A stretch of DNA of 64,000 bases, taken from the NCBI GenBank assembly GCA_010405405.1, contig MU004236.1, positions 2,176,070 through 2,240,069 of the forward strand, in the 5' to 3' direction. Of the stretch, positions 1 through 12,960 are shown in pieces. Within the stretch, counting starts at the first letter, position 1, and each line of letters starts with the position of its first letter. The translations under genes were made by a program, and so were the position numbers. Origin of the DNA: Microthyrium microscopicum (taxonomy: Eukaryota > Ascomycota > Dothideomycetes > Microthyriales > Microthyriaceae). The notes below the pieces were generated by a model. It saw only the letters and a program-made list of their open reading frames with translations. It had not been told where the DNA came from and searched no databases.

Positions 1-789
1 TCTGCTACGCGCAAAATTGGCATCTTTCACTGGTGAAAGACCGCTGTTATGCAGCTTAATGTTGCTGTTTCTTGAGATTTACAAGTAATAGCAGTCTCCT
101 TGTATGGGGTACTTTGTCACATTTTAGAAAGCAGAAAATCTACAAATGATGAAATCGCTTGACTTTTGCAATTGTCTGAATTGTTTGTATAGTTTTGTGA
201 TGCGCCATGATACTCGAGACTGAATGCATCAGCCGCAGCAGAACAGGATGGGCTGGTGGCAAAAGAAGGGGGCCCGGAATCAAAAACTCTTCAGGAGAGG
301 AGTCCATAGGGTATAGCTTTGCCTCACTATTTCCTAATCAGGTAGAAAAGCCCAAACCCCATCATCAGAGCGTTCTTGGCTTGTGGTCGAGTGAGAGGCA
401 AAACGTTAATAATCCAAGATGAATGGTTGGTCAGACTACCTAGTGAGTCAGACCGTCCCGATACCTCCTGGGATATGCCATGTTGAGTATATGCTCAAAG
501 AGCAAGGAAAATGACTGCAAAATGCTCCGCGGGCTGCCAACTATGGTGCCCAAAGCGTGAGCTTACTTGGTCTAGACGATGAAGCTGAGATATGCAAGGC
601 TGGCCTTTCATGGATGGATCGGCGAGATATGGTCTTTGTTAGCAGAATGGATAGTGGTCCTTGAGCATGCACATGCAGTAGTCGGATCTTCAGGGGGCAC
701 GGGTATCCATGTACGACTCATGGAGGCCGCGCTGGTCTGTTTTGTGGAATGGTATGCTTTGATGGTGTGAAGGTTGACGGGTAGCGGCC
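1..789. other. Gene-free left flank
   Basis: No gene is supported here. The open frames present are short and have no family-like composition. The right end is the 3' flank of CSN12, whose stop lies at 790-792 on the minus strand. Confidence 0.5.
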
Positions 790-2535
790 TCAAGTTTTTG
801 TTCCAGGGAAGGGCTGGTTCTTGCTTAGGACGACGATCCCACGCTCTCGGTGGATATAACCTTTCATGAGATCCTACGGAACCTGTTAGCTGGATCATGT
901 TGTGATTGGGTTGGCGCGGCTCATGTGACTCCTCTGCCTAGCCAGGCACCGGCCGCTGGCGATGAGGTCTTGATATGAAACCAAGCATAGAAGACCACGT
1001 CGAATATAGAGAGCATTCGACTTACCTTGTACATCATATTGGCCAATAAGCACTCTACCTCGTCTCGGTCGATGGTCTCCCCAGAGTTGGAGGCTTTGGA
1101 GCTCAGGCGAACAGCAGCCACGAATTCGGTAATAGGAATTCGTGTTCTTCTCTTGCGATCGGCTTCCGTTTGGCCCTCCAGGAGTGGCTCGTACCCGCCA
1201 GTGACAAAGACTTTTCGTAATAGGTTGCGCAGTGCAATGTCCCTTGCGCGTTCCAGGGTCAAGTAAATGCGACGTTTGACAAAGTATGGCTCGCCGGCCT
1301 GCAAGGCTGCATCAAACTCGGCCAGTGAAGCGTGTTTGATAGCCGCAGCCAATGGCAGAAATAGTGAAGCTAATTGTGGGAACGGTGCCAAAAGTTGTGG
1401 GGTTGGAAGTTGATGTGAGGTGAGAATATGACATGGAATAAGATATGTCAAGATTAGTCTGCAACTTGTCAGTTATGTCTGCCTGCTCTGTTCTTGTGCG
1501 AAATACTCCTGGTTTTTGGTTGCTTGGGGATGACATTTTTCAAATGCTTCTTTTAGAAATTCTTCAGCCTGGAGAATCATGAGTACAACGTTTTAGTAAT
1601 GTCGATCTGCGCCATACTTTACTATAATCCTCCTCAATAAAACTCATTACGCCAGAATAGTAGTTGAATGTAACCTGATGTGATAATGGATATTGATTAA
1701 GGGGCGGCAGCTCAGTTACACTCACTGAGCGAATTAGACTTTTGCAAAGATTGAGAGAATTGAGCTATCACGAGTTAGCAAGTCACATCTCAACCAGGCA
1801 GTGATCTGACAATACCTGAAAGTAGATTTTGAAGCACAAGTTGGCCATGTTGTATATTCCCCATTTTCGAGATTGTTCTATTGGAGCACTGCTCTGTGGT
1901 TAGTATACTATATTGTAATAAATCGTGTCCACTTGCCGATCATTTGCACAAGAACCAAAGACAGAGTTCATGACCCTTGCAGCATCTTCTAACTTTTCCA
2001 TCTTGCGCACTGACTTGACAATGTCTTCGTCGTCAAAGCCTCCAGAGTATGCGACGTTCCCGGACCGTTCCCTGGAGGCATCATCGGCCTTGATGGCAAG
2101 AAGTCGAAGATATTTGCCAGCAGTGTATAGACAGGGAATTGCCCAGTATGGAAACAACGAACGATTAAAGTATCGTTGCAGGAGGGTAGTCACACCACGC
2201 CAACTTTCGTACGCTTTATTCCAGTTGGCAAAGTCTGCTTGGCCTTGACCGATCATCTCTTCGCATAGAAGAATCTCTCCAATGGCACTCCAATAGCTAG
2301 CAAAGACCTCGACCCAAGCACTCGCTTCCTCCTTTGACAGGCTCAGACCACCAGAGTGGTAGATTAGTGCTGAGCGTAGTTCGTTTGAAACATGCATTGC
2401 ATTGGAACTGCGATAGAACGCTACCAGTCGATTTGGGTCGGTTTCTGGAGCCACTGGCGTGAAGATTGCAGCCAAGCCATAGCCGTCCTCCTGTCCATAT
2501 AGATATTTAAACTCGTCAACCAGCAGGAAACTCAT
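790..2535 (-). CDS. CSN12: CSN12-like PCI-domain protein
   Basis: Six exons were read on the minus strand: 2535-1933, 1893-1816, 1764-1618, 1568-1507, 1458-1026 and 873-790. Together they give 468 residues, a normal CSN12 length. The start [15 protein letters not shown] and the blocks [10 protein letters not shown] and LMKGYI are typical of fungal CSN12 (COP9-signalosome-associated, Thp1/PCSD1-related). The PCI domain lies in the C-terminal half, around [24 protein letters not shown]. Known family roles are binding to the signalosome or to a TREX-2-like mRNA export/splicing complex through PCI contacts. Every intron is GT-AG; the first has a perfect TACTAAC branch site. The methionine at 2535 was chosen over the one eight codons upstream because family conservation begins there. 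It shares a 326-bp divergent promoter with the eL20 gene. The last acceptor, at 874, is the least certain join. Confidence 0.9.
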
Positions 2536-2797
2536 CTTGCTGATGTGGTTAAGCAGCACAGAGATTGATATTAATCGATTTAGTTGGTGTATGAGGATGG
2601 CCCTGAGTTCGCGATCATGTTGTTGGTGAGAGGGCTAACAGAGCCAATGAGAGATAGAGTTGGAGGGTAAAAGTTGTCCAAATGGAGCTAACCTAATCGC
2701 GGCTAGTGCGCACACTGCCATTTTCAATTCACAATCTCAACACCCTCCTAACTCCAATACAACCTTCACGACAACTATCCACCACGATAAAGTCAAG

Positions 2798-2861
2798 GTA
2801 CGCCTGATCACTATACCAATTCCCTTCTTGAAGTCTTCTCGCTAACTAACTCCTTTTATAG
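2798..2861 (+). other. 5' UTR intron of the eL20 gene
   Basis: A GTACG donor at 2798 and a TTTTATAG acceptor at 2860-2861, with GCTAACTAAC branch-like sequence before it, define a 64-bp intron. It ends exactly at the ATG, so the first coding exon has no leader of its own. This is inferred from splice signals only. Confidence 0.6.
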
Positions 2862-3652
2862 ATGGGTAAGACCTCCCTCCTCCCCCCGATCCTCCTCATT
2901 ACGTTCACGTTCCCCACCCGCCGCCAATCGAAGACCACACAAATCCGCTTAGAACCCGTTGGAATCGCCAGGAAGGCTAACAAAATCCAGGTCGTCTCAA
3001 TGAATACCAGGTCATTGGCCGTCATCTGCCATCAGAGACCAACACAACCCCAAAACTCTACCGCATGCGCATCTTCGCACCAAACGATGTCGTAGCCAAG
3101 TCCCGCTTCTGGTACTTCCTAGGAAAATTGCGCAAGGTCAAGAAGGCAAACGGCGAGATCGTTTCGCTCAATCAGGTACATACACCCCTCAGGCCGAAGG
3201 AATTATCGAGTTTGGAGATGTGAAGGAGAATAGAACAGAGGGCTAACTGGGCTTGTAACAGATCCATGAGAAGCGCCCACAGCGTGTGAAGAACTTCGGT
3301 ATCTGGGTGCGCTACGACTCTCGCTCGGGTACCCACAACATGTACAAGGAGTACCGCGAGATGTCGAGAACAGAGGCTGTCGATGCTCTCTACCAAGACA
3401 TGGCCGCCCGCCATCGTGCTCGTTTCCGGTCCGTTCAGGTATGTTGCATCCAGCCCTCCAAGGTATATTTCTGGTCGCTAATCCCTTTTCCAGGTCCTGA
3501 AGGTTGTCGAAATCGAGAAGACCGATGATGTCAAGCGCCCATACATGAAGCAACTCCTCACCAAGGACCTCCAATTCCCACTCCCACATCGCACTCCCAA
3601 GGCCGTCGGCAAGAAGATCTTCTCTGCCAAGCGACCAGCTACTTTCTACTAG
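2862..3652 (+). CDS. RPL20: 60S ribosomal protein L20 (eL20)
   Basis: This is a structural protein of the large ribosomal subunit. Coding exons are 2862-2865, 2991-3175, 3262-3438 and 3494-3652, giving 174 residues, the usual eL20 size. The first coding exon is only ATGG; joining it to GTCGTCTCAATG gives [15 protein letters not shown], the conserved fungal amino terminus. The body matches the family closely ([55 protein letters not shown]) and the protein ends KRPATFY, like yeast RPSTFY. All joins keep frame. An additional intron in the 5' UTR abuts the ATG. The gene is divergent from CSN12. Multiple introns near the 5' end are common in fungal ribosomal-protein genes. Confidence 0.96.
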
Positions 3653-3856
3653 TGTGCCTCTTGCATGGGTTGTGTTGTTGCGGGTCAAAATAGGATACTA
3701 CCGGGTTTTGTAGTCTAGCTTTATCACGGCGAATGGGAGAGCTAGTCATGACTGAATTCAATTTTCAAGCATTCGGCAAATGAGCCAGCGTAGAAAACAC
3801 AAAACCATTGTTCCCAAACTGCCGTAATTGAATTTTTGTCTAATCACAGATTTAAC

Positions 3857-4879
3857 CTATAGCTTTGGTCCATTGACTTTACCCTTCGCTGGATAGACAA
3901 TATTCGTAGGCGTCCACCATGGATACGTCTGCGGCGCATGTTCATACATGGTTCCCACAAACTTTGGTGGTCTCTTCTCCATGAAACTCTTGACACCCTC
4001 ACCATTATCCGCTGTTCCAAACAGCTCATAGATAATCCTCGAATCCAACAAATGCGTCTCCTCTGCACTACCCTTGCCTCGCCACATCAAATCCCGCATC
4101 AGCGCCCAGCTCACACTGCTCACGTTCACCGCAATATCCTCAGCCAACTCAATGGCTCGTGGCAGCACTTCGGCTGGTGTGTCGACAACTTCGCTGAACA
4201 GACCATCCATCAGCCGGTGTGCTGGTGAATAGGTCAAACCCGTAGTGACAAGATGCATCGCGCGCGAACGACCAATCAAGCGTGGCAGAAAGAAACTGCT
4301 CGCCGCTTCCATAATGAGGCCACGACGGCCAAAAACAAAGCCGATTTTGGCGGTTTTAGGCGCGATGCGAATGGCCATAGGCAGGGTCATGGTGATACCA
4401 ATGCCAACAGCCGAACCATTGATGGCGGCGATGACGGGTTTGCGGCATGCGTGGATTGATGTTGTTACGCGTCCACCACTATCATATCTCATTAGCCCAC
4501 ATCCACACACAGAGAGAGTTCTATTTCTCATTGAAAGGCGGTGGAGGTTGACTTACCCATCACGATGTTCCCCAATCCTCTCGACACTTCTTCTAAATCC
4601 AACCTGCAAATCCGCACCGGGACAAAACATCTTCCCTTGCCCAGTTACCACAATGACCTTGACACGGTCATCAACGTCAAACATGCGGAAGCACTGCACC
4701 ATCTCCTCGCCCATTTGCTCTGTGAAGGCATTGTTGGCTTTTGGGCGGTTGAGGGTGAGGATGATGATGGGGGTAACTTCTTTGGAGGTCGCGGGGTGGT
4801 GCGAGAGGGAGATGGAGGTGTAGTCGAGGGAGGCGTAAGATTGAGGGAGTTGAACTGGGGGAAGTGGTGGGGCTGGCAT
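3857..4879 (-). CDS. Enoyl-CoA hydratase/isomerase, peroxisomal type
   Basis: A crotonase-fold enzyme of 314 residues in two exons (4879-4557 and 4478-3857), with the intron splitting a glycine codon in GEHRDGGGRV. Visible family features are ILTLNRPKANNAF, the oxyanion-hole segment GADLQVGFRR, the second oxyanion strand INGSAVGIGITM, and a glutamate in GLIMEAASSFFLPRLIG at the usual catalytic position. The protein ends in PKL, a permitted variant of the peroxisomal targeting signal PTS1. A role in peroxisomal beta-oxidation, as delta3,delta2-enoyl-CoA isomerase or hydratase, is therefore likely. Which of these reactions it catalyses cannot be settled by eye. It is convergent with eL20, with about 200 bp between their stops. 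Confidence 0.9.
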
Positions 4880-5418
4880 GGTGATAGTATGCTACGGGGT
4901 AGCAAGTACTTGGGTGGTGGATAAGGGATAGATGTTAGAGTAATTTGTGGAGTCTAGAAATAAATCAAGGCCCACAGAAAAGAGGCAATTGGGGAGTTGG
5001 GAAGTGCTTTAAAGAGGTGGGCAGTTATAGATTCTAGACGCTAAGCATGGTGTTGAGTTTTTGGAATTGCATATCCGAGGCAATTCGGTATTTTTGAAGT
5101 AGCGTTTCTTAGCCGGCTCCTCGTTGACCAGAAGTTACACCTTCAGTCAAAACATTCTTGAACAATTGCACCGGAGTGAAATCTGTGTATTTGTATCCAA
5201 GAAAACTTCTTGTGCACATAGGCACGAGCTACTATTTCAACTAAAAAACAAATGACATGGTCTGTGGTATCAAAGAATGACAAACGCTAAAATCAGAATT
5301 ATATGCAAAAGAAACCTGGCCAATATATTACCCTTCTACCTGTGTAGTATCATCCTGGATATCATGGTCGTAGATGGGATTAGAATGGAAATTATTGTAG
5401 CCGCCATCATCTCTGTCG
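4880..5418. other. Intergenic spacer
   Basis: Promoter side of the enoyl-CoA hydratase and 3' flank of the Boi-like gene. No coding or RNA feature is seen. Confidence 0.5.
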
Positions 5419-8359
5419 TCAAGTAACAGCCACCTCTTTGGTAGGTTCAACTGTGCTGCTGTTGATTATGCTCCAGCCTTCAAGATCAGTCACAGGATCA
5501 CGATCATCCTCTTTACTCTCGCTAAGGGTAAGCGGTATTTCCTTCTCTTTCGTGTCGTTCTCTTCGACAGTCTCCAAAGTATCCATGGTGGGTTGATCTT
5601 CTAGGCTTCCAATCTCATTACCATTAGTGAATTCCTTGGGGCGGACTTGAAGCTCTTTCGCACGATTAAGAGATATAGTCTTCTCCTTGTATGTTGTTTG
5701 CAGCGGCTTTAGTTCGTCTCGCTCAATTGTTGCCTTCATGAGCGCAGCCATCCAGGCGCGTCCTTCTTGGAGTGAATTGACTGCGAAGAAATGTACCTTT
5801 GGTTGTGTAAAATTAACGGCCTTGGACATTCCAGGACGAGGAGGCACCAGCTTGAAGATGAATACTCCTGATGCTTCCGCGCCGTCCTTTGGAGCATTGG
5901 CGGCGTCCACTTGAGCGGCCGTTTGGAGCGACGTTCCTAGAGGACTAACCGGACCAGAGCCAGATCTTAAAGTCGCACTCAAACTCGTCATGATGTCTTT
6001 GTTTGCTGGCAGTACACGATGAAACGAGATATCGATCAGACCTTTCTCTTCCGTGTCGTCTTCCGAGTAATAGTAAGATAGTCTACGACCTCTTAGAACG
6101 AAAAGTCTGGGATGCCATTTTCCAAGTTTCTTGGATTTCTTCTTCATCCACCCCGAATAATCAGAGCCAGCGATTTGCACTTCTGGGGTTTTCTTTTCCA
6201 GTCCTGATTTGTAGGCGCTTGTTTCATGCTTTTGCTTTCGGCGAAGGTTTTGCGCATTGGTTGGGAAGCTGACATATTTCGCTGCTGGGAGACCTGATGG
6301 ACTTTCCTTTTTCTCATCAAAAGATACGGATTTGCTGGTAGAAGTTATGGACTGATTGCTCGAGTCTGTGCGGGTAGGAGATTGAACAATCAGATCTTTC
6401 GACCCCGTTATGCCAAGCGCATTTTTTGATGCCAGTGATCTTTCATTACCAGTTATAGCATCGGAGATCGCTCTTAGTCCAGTCACTCTCGACTTTGTTG
6501 ACTTTTGCTTTGCTGGGGCAGGACTGCTTTCAGTAATGGAGGAGTTGTGGGCTGTTGAGGAAGCCGCGACAGAGAGAATGCTGGGAGTGTCATGCTCGGA
6601 TTTGGTTGGAGAATCCTTGGAGCTTGATGTAAATGCTCTTGATACACCCTTGAGAAATCCAGATTCGTTATGCGTGGTATCGGCCACAGAATCTGAACTA
6701 CCAGTGCGAATATGCTTGAACACTCCACTGAGCCGCAGAGAACCATGACCATCACTTGGAGCACGAGTATGGCTTCCACTGTCGCGTTTTCGTAAAAAGT
6801 TTCGAACTCGTCGTGAATCAGTTTCGTTACTAGAGAAATATCCACGATCCAGATCTACAGCATTTGCCATGTTTGAACGGTAGTCGGGCGATTGAGGGGA
6901 AAGATGTGAGGTATCCAAGCTTGGTGAGAGGCGATGACCAGATGCTGAGCTAGGTTGCGAGTCAGGTACAACAAGGGTACGACTATCGGAAGTCATTGTC
7001 CATGTTTTATCGAATGAACGTTGCTTAGTATGGCTTGGTGATGAAGGAACTGGCATGTGTGTCTGCTCAGGTGTATTTGGAGCACTATAGTCAATGGACG
7101 AATGCCTTCTGTTATGCGGAACACTTCTTGCTGAGTTGGAGGAAAGTGTAGCTGCATGTCCAGCGCGAGTGGGTTCAACAGATAATGTGGAAGTGATTTC
7201 GTGTCGGCCGGTCGACTGTGACCTCTGTCGGTTATTGCTGTTGAATTGCAAGTATTGTGTCTGCGAGCTTTCATTCAGGCCAGGGATCTTTGGTAGTACG
7301 GTTCCAGTGGAGACAGCCCTGTCTCTGGTTGCTTCTGAATAGGATGTCATGGAAGCTGATCTGTGAGACTGAGATGGCTTCCTGGACACGGGCTTTTCGT
7401 TCTTTATCTCAGCTTGAAACCTTTGGATCTTCTGGAATAGCGCTAATCGTCTTCCAAGTGTCCCTAGATCAAACTCTTTCAACAAAACTGTCTCTCGGTC
7501 CATATCGAGAAGCACGTCTCCTGTGATTTCCTGGTCTTGAAATACTTCGCAGTGGGAACGCTCTGCACCAAGTGACTCTAGGTGTTCAGCCACTTGAATC
7601 GGTGACCAGCCTCTGACTTCACTTTCAGTCAGGTGACCCACATCTTCTTCATCAGTCTCATCGCCGTTAATGTATGATAGCCGATTAGCCGGAGTTTCCA
7701 TATAGTCATCGTCAGGCGAATGATACGTGGTCCCATTCAGAAAGCTTTGCCTCGGGGTATGCATGTCTGTAATGTGCTCTTCTATAACACTGAGTGTCTC
7801 GTTCATGACTGCATTATTTGTCTGATGAGATAGGTTGCCCATACTCGCGCTGCGCGTACCGTTGCTTTGGTTGCGTTTGGCGAAAGCATTTCCAGAAGGC
7901 ATGCCCATAGAAACGGGCTTGACTGCTGCACTGCGCTCGCCATCCATGGAAAACCCGGAATCGTGCTTATCGGAATGGTACGGAGAGTTAAGGCCTGACA
8001 TGGGAGATTTCATCGCGACTTTGGCAACTGGTGTTGTGTAGACTATTTTGCAGGGTTAGCTTACCACCGGCAGATTGTTTCAGCGGATGCACAGGGAATA
8101 ATCGAACCTTCAGGAAACAGACCAGACTCGCCTGTCTTGGTCTGTTTACCCAAGTACCAGCCATCGCCAAACTCATCATCGCGCTCGATCAATTCGATTC
8201 TCTCTCCACGACGGAGGGTGAGTTCGTCCTCGGATCTTGCTATGAACTCATCTGGACCTGGTTAGCAGTCGTTTTTCCCCCGACAGGTAGGCTGTAATTG
8301 AGGGAGGGGAAAGTCGTACGAATAACGATGAGAATGTCGCCATTTTTCGACGAAGCCAT
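5419..8359 (-). CDS. BOI1: Boi1/Boi2-like SH3-SAM-PH scaffold protein
   Basis: Three exons (8359-8320, 8251-8108 and 8042-5419) encode 935 residues. An SH3 domain occupies about residues 9-65 (ALYDY-like EFIARSEDELTLRRGERIEL and the conserved DGWYLG). A SAM domain lies at about 203-270 (VRGWSPIQVAEHLESLG to LALFQKIQRF). A long Ser/Thr-rich linker follows. A PH domain covers about 688-837 (SGWMKKKSKKLGKWHPRLF to GRAWMAALMKATIE) with a roughly 55-residue insertion, a familiar trait of this family. SH3-SAM-PH in this order is diagnostic of the fungal Boi proteins, which act at the plasma membrane in Cdc42/Rho-dependent polarised growth and exocytosis. The two small N-terminal exons supply the SH3 domain; the join CAT between exons 1 and 2 restores IVIHEFIARS. 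Confidence 0.92.
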
Positions 8360-10414
8360 GATGAAGAATAGCTCGCGATTGATGATGGTGGCACGATGGC
8401 GGGAGAGCCGGCTTCTAGCTATCGCATCGAGGACTCAGTGGTTTGTATGTTCTGGTTGCAAAAGAAAAGGCGGGGAAAGCGGCTAGTGAGCGGAGGGTGT
8501 GAGGTTGATTTACGGTCCCAATGATGTGGTGGGTTAGGAAGAGGCGGAGATGGAGAAGGTTTCTGGGACGAAGACCAGACGAGTAAAAGTTGAGACTGGG
8601 AATGGCGAGAGGAACCGTCGATGGTCGGATGGGATGAATGACACCAGTGCTGGACAGCCAAACAGACTGGGAACTTGGTGGTAGGCAGTAGGCAGTAGGC
8701 AGTAGGCACGGATCCTTTAGGCTCGCAGGCTCAGGCTGGCACTGCTGGCATGCATCAAATGTCAACTGGCAGAAGGGAAGAGAAGACCAAAAACGACCAA
8801 AGGTTTCTTTCGACAAGGACCAGGTCGCATCGACATGGAAGTACTCTTGAGTAGTCTCAGTGGCACTCACGTACTTAGAGTCTTAGACGCTGGTGTGCAA
8901 GTTTTCGCCTAGCAAGTAGCAAAGCGCTGACAGGTCCTTGGCAGGCGTCACGTTGGATTATTGGAGCTTTTGCAAATGAAATCAATGGAATTTCGGGAAC
9001 AGCCTGGCGCACGCTTCCACACTGGCAGACGCACCGGTGGAGCTGAAACGGATTGTTGCAAGTTGGGCAACTGTGCGTCCCGTCTTCTAGAAAGCGCCAC
9101 CGCTCTTTTATAAATACTACTGTTGTATTCTTTCTCCATCAAATTCAATAATAAGACTACGAGTATTTTATGCTCACCATAACCTATCAGGGCAGGTCTT
9201 TTCGTCTCAGATTTTCACAGCACTACCCTCCCGGCTCCGTGAATGTGCAGTCCCGCTCAAACGCTCGCATTATTTAGGCTATTGATGCAGCTGCGAACCA
9301 TTACTCGCCAGCACCTTGCATGGAAATCTTTTGTGAATGGTCCATTTTGCTAGTCCGGGGAGAATCGCTCCCAGGTTCTGCAGAAAAAACCACATGGGCT
9401 ATCAAAAGAGGCAACACCTAGCATTGTAACCCGCATTTAGCCAAAGAGGGTTACTGTCTAAAAAGCTCATGAAACAAGTGGAGCAAACATCACCACCACT
9501 GCAAGGGGCGAGCTCTCATCAACTGCGATATCTACATAGTACACTTTGCTACCGATGGTTAATAAGTTCATTGTATGCGCGATGGAGCAGAAGCCTTTGT
9601 AAATGCTCTGTGAACTAGAGTAAAGCATACTTTGAGACGAGGCTAACATCGTAGCTAATAGGAGCACCGCCAGCTTTTTATTGTTATTATCCGCGGACGA
9701 TACAAACACCAGCCTTCGTATATTGCTCCTTATAATACTCTTACTGCATGACAAAATCTCCTGAGCAATCTTGTAGCTGCGGTTGGAAAATTAAGGTTTC
9801 AGCGGCACGCCATTGCTTGAAGTTACCTTGCAAGATCTAGTGAGCCATGGCCAGGAAACCAATTGAATCATCATTTGTTCAGCCAAACACATTGTACCAC
9901 ATGTAAATTCGATTGGCGTACCAGTACATCATTTCTCATTGGAGAAGCCAATACACAAAACCTCGGGGAAGTCAGGAAGAGCTTGAGTACAGTACCACCA
10001 TCCTTGCATAAGTACCAGGAAAGAATGGCTGGTCTTTGCGCTGGGAGTTGGCGCTGGTCAATGTTGTATTCAATTGCGTATCTTGCAAATGACAACACTA
10101 ACTCAACAAATTAATCAAGGAGTACATGTTGCTGTTTATCAGGGGGCTGGTTGCTAGTTCCAATCTAATACTTTATGTTACTGGGCAGCTCATGGACCAC
10201 TGCAAGGGGACTTTTATTCTCGTCAGAGCAATAGCTATTCCTTTCCATTGCGAGCATACGTAATGGGCAATAAACTGGCAAGATAACTTTGATACCTCCG
10301 GGGTGAACATCCACACTAGTTTCAAGATTCCATACATTTAACATAGACGTCCTTGACGTCCTTCAAGGGTTAAAACATTTTGATGAATTAGATCCCTTGA
10401 ACCTCAATTCCTCA
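8360..10414. other. Long gene-free region
   Basis: Upstream region of the Boi-like gene, then unassigned sequence up to the left end of the Tc1-type element. Apart from a small GTAGGCA tandem repeat no feature is seen. Short open frames near 8415-8870 and 9467-9754 have simple or unrecognisable composition and no splice context, and are not called. Confidence 0.5.
8680..8707. repeat. 7-bp tandem repeat (GTAGGCA)
   Basis: About four perfect copies of GTAGGCA in tandem, roughly 320 bp upstream of the Boi-like start codon. Such a tract is likely length-variable between strains. Confidence 0.85.
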
Positions 10415-11809
10415 TACAGTGCTGCCGGGGATCTGCTTATCCCCCCCCTAAAATAACAGGTTAGCGGATCACGCCGTAATTGGGTGGATGTGCAGGACGG
10501 GATGGGCGTTACAGTGCAAATTTGTAGGGCACCTCCTAGTCGCAGCCCTATAGTGGCCCCTTAAAACCATCCTTCGTAAATACCACTTCTTAGGTCGCTT
10601 TTAAAGCCATGCTAACGACGCGGATAGCGGATAGTGATATTTAATTACTACTTATTTATTAACTTTATAATGTCTTAAAATGGCAGTATTCTTACTAGTT
10701 AATAGCGTTCAAAGCTCTTTAACAGTAATTGCATCTTAACGAAGCTAATTAGGCCGTAATCTCAAGTTAGGTTCCTAAAGATGTTAAAGGTGAAGCGGGT
10801 AGAAGGGCAGTATTCCTACTGGTAGATTTAAAGATCTAGAGTTAAAGATATTAAACGGCATAGGATTATTAGCGTTAAGGGCGGATTATTAATAATTACA
10901 TCTTGAGATTAGACAGAATAACGAGCTCATAGTATTATTAGAGAGCTATTTAAGAGTTAATAAAGCAGTAATAGCGACGACTATAAGATATCCTATTAAT
11001 TTAGTCCAAAATTATTAAAACACACCTATTTAACGTTATCTTACCTTTAACGATTCCTCAACATCTTCTACACAACTTCCTACTAGTCTTTTAGTACTAA
11101 AACACTTCTTAATACCATGGTTCTTATTCGTTAGGTCCTTAGTCCTATCTAATCCCCAAACCGCTATATCTCAACACGCGCTACGGGTAAATACTACGCA
11201 TTAGTACCCAAAAAGGCTGCTAGACAGTCATTTGAGATCCTTGTGGATACAGACAGAATTCCTCTGCCAAAAATACCTACACTAGCCCCAAAGGCTCTAG
11301 CTATATCTTCTTATCTTAGGGATCTAATTCCTGCATCTTATACTAAGTCCACGCCATTACCTGTTCTTCGTAGTAGAGTTAACATAAACACCATTATTCC
11401 TGATCGTTTACTAATACTGCTAGCTTCTTAGGTTCAACTAGCTAAGTATCCTTCACGATAGGATACTAAGACTTAAGATATCTTAGAATACGCTGCTAAT
11501 AAATTATAACTTTAAGATATTAACATTACTTAGCCTCCTCTAGTTAAAGAGACCCAAAATATGCCTAATACTACTTAGGATATTATCTACGAGCATCAAT
11601 ATAGCCTAGACTACGTTAAAGAGACATATTTACCTAGAACCGCTACCCAAAACGCTATAATAAATAGCGCTTAACATCCTAAGATCTTTTCACTTAATTC
11701 TGGCGCCCTAGTTCCCTAAATCAATTCTACGCCCTTAGCTCCACTAGCACCTAAATTCCCTCTTAAAATAATTGTCGTTACCAAGATCTAGAAGCAAGGA
11801 ATAGCTGCG

Positions 11810-12960
11810 ATTAAGAATAAATTCGATTATCTTTACTAGAGCCTAGTTAAAGGCTTCAAAAAGACTTAAGACTAGCTAGATCTACGCCTCAAAGAGCAAG
11901 GAACGATATACGGTTCTTCTATCTCAATATAGACATTTTTAAAGCAAAAGATAAAGAAGGGGACCAAAGATCTTCAATATAGCTTTAGCATTAATTTAGG
12001 CTTAGGCGACAAGGAGCTTAGTGGTGTTCTTACTCCAATTTAGCGCCAAATTACTTGCTGGTATAAGTCTGATTTCCGTAAGAACTCTCAACGCGTTGGT
12101 AATCTAGAATAGGAGATTATATTTAGTATTACTGAGCCTAAACGACCCCCTCTAGCGTTAGCGATGGTGACGGAGATGTTGGAATAGGCAGATCTACGGG
12201 CTGAAGAGCATTAACGTCGACTCAATTTAGCCTCAGAATTTATTGCATTATTAAACAAAACAATGTATTAAGATACTAGATGTCTAAATTACCTGGGGGG
12301 TGGTTATTGTTATCTTAACGCGCGTTAAAAACACCTATTCCTAGATGCTTTCTTTTTAAATAAGTAGGCCCAAAATATTGCTGCTGGTAGCGCTACCATT
12401 AAAGAACTACTATGGGTTATGATGCTTGAATTACTGGAATCTATAGCTGTTTAACGAGCTCGCCATCGTAAAGAGGCTTCTTTAATATCTAATCTATAAT
12501 AGCAACCTATTAACATTAACATCTACCGTGATTAAGAAAGCTCAAACTCGCCTAGAAGAGCCTCCAGCAGGGTGTTTAGTAGCTAAAGCCAGCGCTCGCG
12601 CTCAATATCTCTACTACGCCGTGGTAGCATTCCTATGGCTTTAGCACCTTTAGGACTACTATTAGTAACAAAATACCATCCTAAGAAGGAATTTAGTGAA
12701 TTCAAGATGTGGTTTTCTGATAATTTAGGGTTTAGGTAGTATTTAGTATTTAATCGTATTATAGAAGCCCTTAAAGTAAAGGGGTGTCATTTAGGGCAGG
12801 CTATAAGGCATAATTATGCCTAGTTTAAGCAACTTCTTAGTAAGGGGCCTTTATCTACAATTAACGACATAATTACAATTTGTAAAGAAATCGTTGCTAA
12901 TTTTTGTTAGTACTATGCTTATTGGATTAAGCTTCTTAACGATACCAATTTTGAAAGCTC
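11810..12960 (+). pseudogene. Unrecognised degraded coding-like stretch inside the transposon
   Basis: One plus-strand frame stays largely open for hundreds of bases, with stops only as TAA or TAG, as expected when CAA, CAG or TGG codons suffer RIP. Readable islands include LGLGDKELSGVLTPI, EPKRPPLALAMVTEML, LASEFIALLNKTMY and KEFSEFKMWFSDNLGF. I do not recognise the family. It could be an accessory protein of the element or a captured host gene fragment. It is oriented opposite to the transposase. Extent and frame continuity are approximate. Confidence 0.4.

Noticed and set aside
207-422. 71-residue open frame at the left edge
   Set aside because: Short, no family resemblance, no splice or promoter context.
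8415-8870. Overlapping open frames upstream of the Boi-like gene
   Set aside because: Low-complexity Ser/Pro/Leu composition in two overlapping frames, lying in the Boi-like 5' flank; likely chance.
9467-9754. 95-residue minus-strand open frame
   Set aside because: No recognisable domain and isolated in gene-free DNA; hydrophobic stretch alone is not enough.
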